Assembly: GCA_017163975.1 (NCBI GenBank) | Contig: JAFFSR010000395.1 | Coordinates: 1,434,001-1,498,000 of the forward strand | Length of the DNA: 64,000 bases | DNA from: Anastatus disparis | Taxonomy: Eukaryota > Arthropoda > Insecta > Hymenoptera > Eupelmidae | Reading direction: 5' to 3' | Shown here: positions 63,437 through 64,000 of the stretch, piece by piece | How positions within the stretch are numbered: position 1 is the first letter of the stretch | Layout of the letters: each line of letters begins with the position of its first letter | Notes under the pieces: generated by a model | Seen by the model: the letters and a program-made list of their open reading frames with translations, nothing else | What the model was told of the DNA's origin: nothing | Databases searched by the model: none | Position numbers and translations under genes: made by a program

Positions 63437-64000
63437 CTATTTATCTATCCTGTTATAAACAGAATGCCTGCTCACCTTGAATCACACTATTTATAACTTG
63501 TAATCGAGAAAAAGTATTAATCATTATTTTAAACAAAAGCTTTCAACGCTCACTTAGATTTGTGAACCTCACTATTTTACAGACATTATTAATCACATAA
63601 TAAATCGGGTCGATCAGGATGTCCACTCTGAAATTTTTAGGCCATATTTATACATATATTACCATTTCGATGAAGCGGTTGGACATGGGATCATGGTTCG
63701 AAACCTTAAAAAGTGGTATTTCAATGTTTTAAATGACTTTAGCTTAGCCAATGGCTACATTAGCACTTATGAATTAGTTTTTCCTCAAAATTTAGAATAT
63801 TTTGAACAAAAAAGTTTCTTAGTAATCAGGGCCGGTCTAACACTACCTGGGGCCCGGGGCTACAAAATCATGAGGGCCCATCATAATCATGAAATAAGGG
63901 TGCTATTTCATTATAAATTAGGAAAAATGGGCATTTCTTCATATAGAATTTTATAATTTTTTATATGTATATATAATAGTTTTTTGAATTCCTATTAATA
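63437..64000. other. Window edge with possible hAT-type terminus
   Basis: No gene is supported; one short open frame (63693-63956) crosses repeat-like sequence. At 63828 CAGGGCCGGTCTAAC, followed by GGGGCCCGGGGC, resembles the ends of hAT-type repeats; the other end is outside the window. Confidence 0.35.

Overview
The window is AT-rich, intron-bearing animal nuclear DNA, packed with transposable elements and old viral insertions. A partial odorant-receptor gene of the insect 7tm_6 type at 60.8-62.1 kb, TATA/TCAGT core promoters and ~60-bp introns point to an insect, most likely a hymenopteran. The order is inferred from the look of the receptor and of the viral proteins, not proven.

The main content is two decayed, same-orientation copies of a Polinton/Maverick-like virus of the adintovirus type (protein-primed PolB, rve integrase with chromodomain, packaging ATPase, adenain-like protease, PLA2 minor capsid protein, penton and hexon-like capsid proteins). 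Copy A (about 5.5-24.2 kb) is nearly full length. It has an early left arm (a QGFK-family gene and PolB reading apart from one divergent promoter, then a small conserved gene), a central minus-strand block (BIR-RING IAP, integrase, MSVDVFGR protein, YIY-tail protein, ATPase) and a plus-strand late block (PLA2 protein, protease, penton, small basic ORF, capsid protein, two more QGFK genes, a second small conserved gene, a potentially myristoylated ORF). It is interrupted by a copia-type LTR element in polB and a tRNA-derived SINE in the penton gene, and PolB has lost its palm domain. Copy B (about 40.9-50.4 kb) keeps the palm and an open integrase frame but is broken elsewhere, lacks the IAP and ends inside the protease. 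I saw no disabling lesion shared by both copies, which favours separate integrations.

Layout: 1-5.5 kb, unassigned host DNA with foldback repeats; 5.5-24.2 kb, viral copy A (copia at 6.8-11.6, SINE at 19.75-20.2); 24.2-30.3 kb, AT-rich repeats, a DDE-transposon remnant, an (AG)n tract and a GC-rich hairpin island; 30.35-38.5 kb, a Ty3/gypsy element with both LTRs but broken coding; 38.9-39.3 kb, a TTAA-flanked MITE; 40.9-50.4 kb, viral copy B; 50.7-51.5 kb, an inverted copy of the 25.4-kb repeat; 51.5-55.7 kb, a dead non-LTR retrotransposon split by a solo LTR; 56.4-60.7 kb, a nested foldback with MITEs and a satellite-like array; 60.8-62.1 kb, the odorant receptor; 62.9 kb to the end, a MITE and repeat edges.

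The viral genes form a complete replication (PolB, integrase) and virion (ATPase, protease, PLA2, penton, hexon) set, but most carry lesions. The least damaged are the capsid protein, PLA2 protein, IAP, small conserved genes and one QGFK gene of copy A, and the integrase of copy B.
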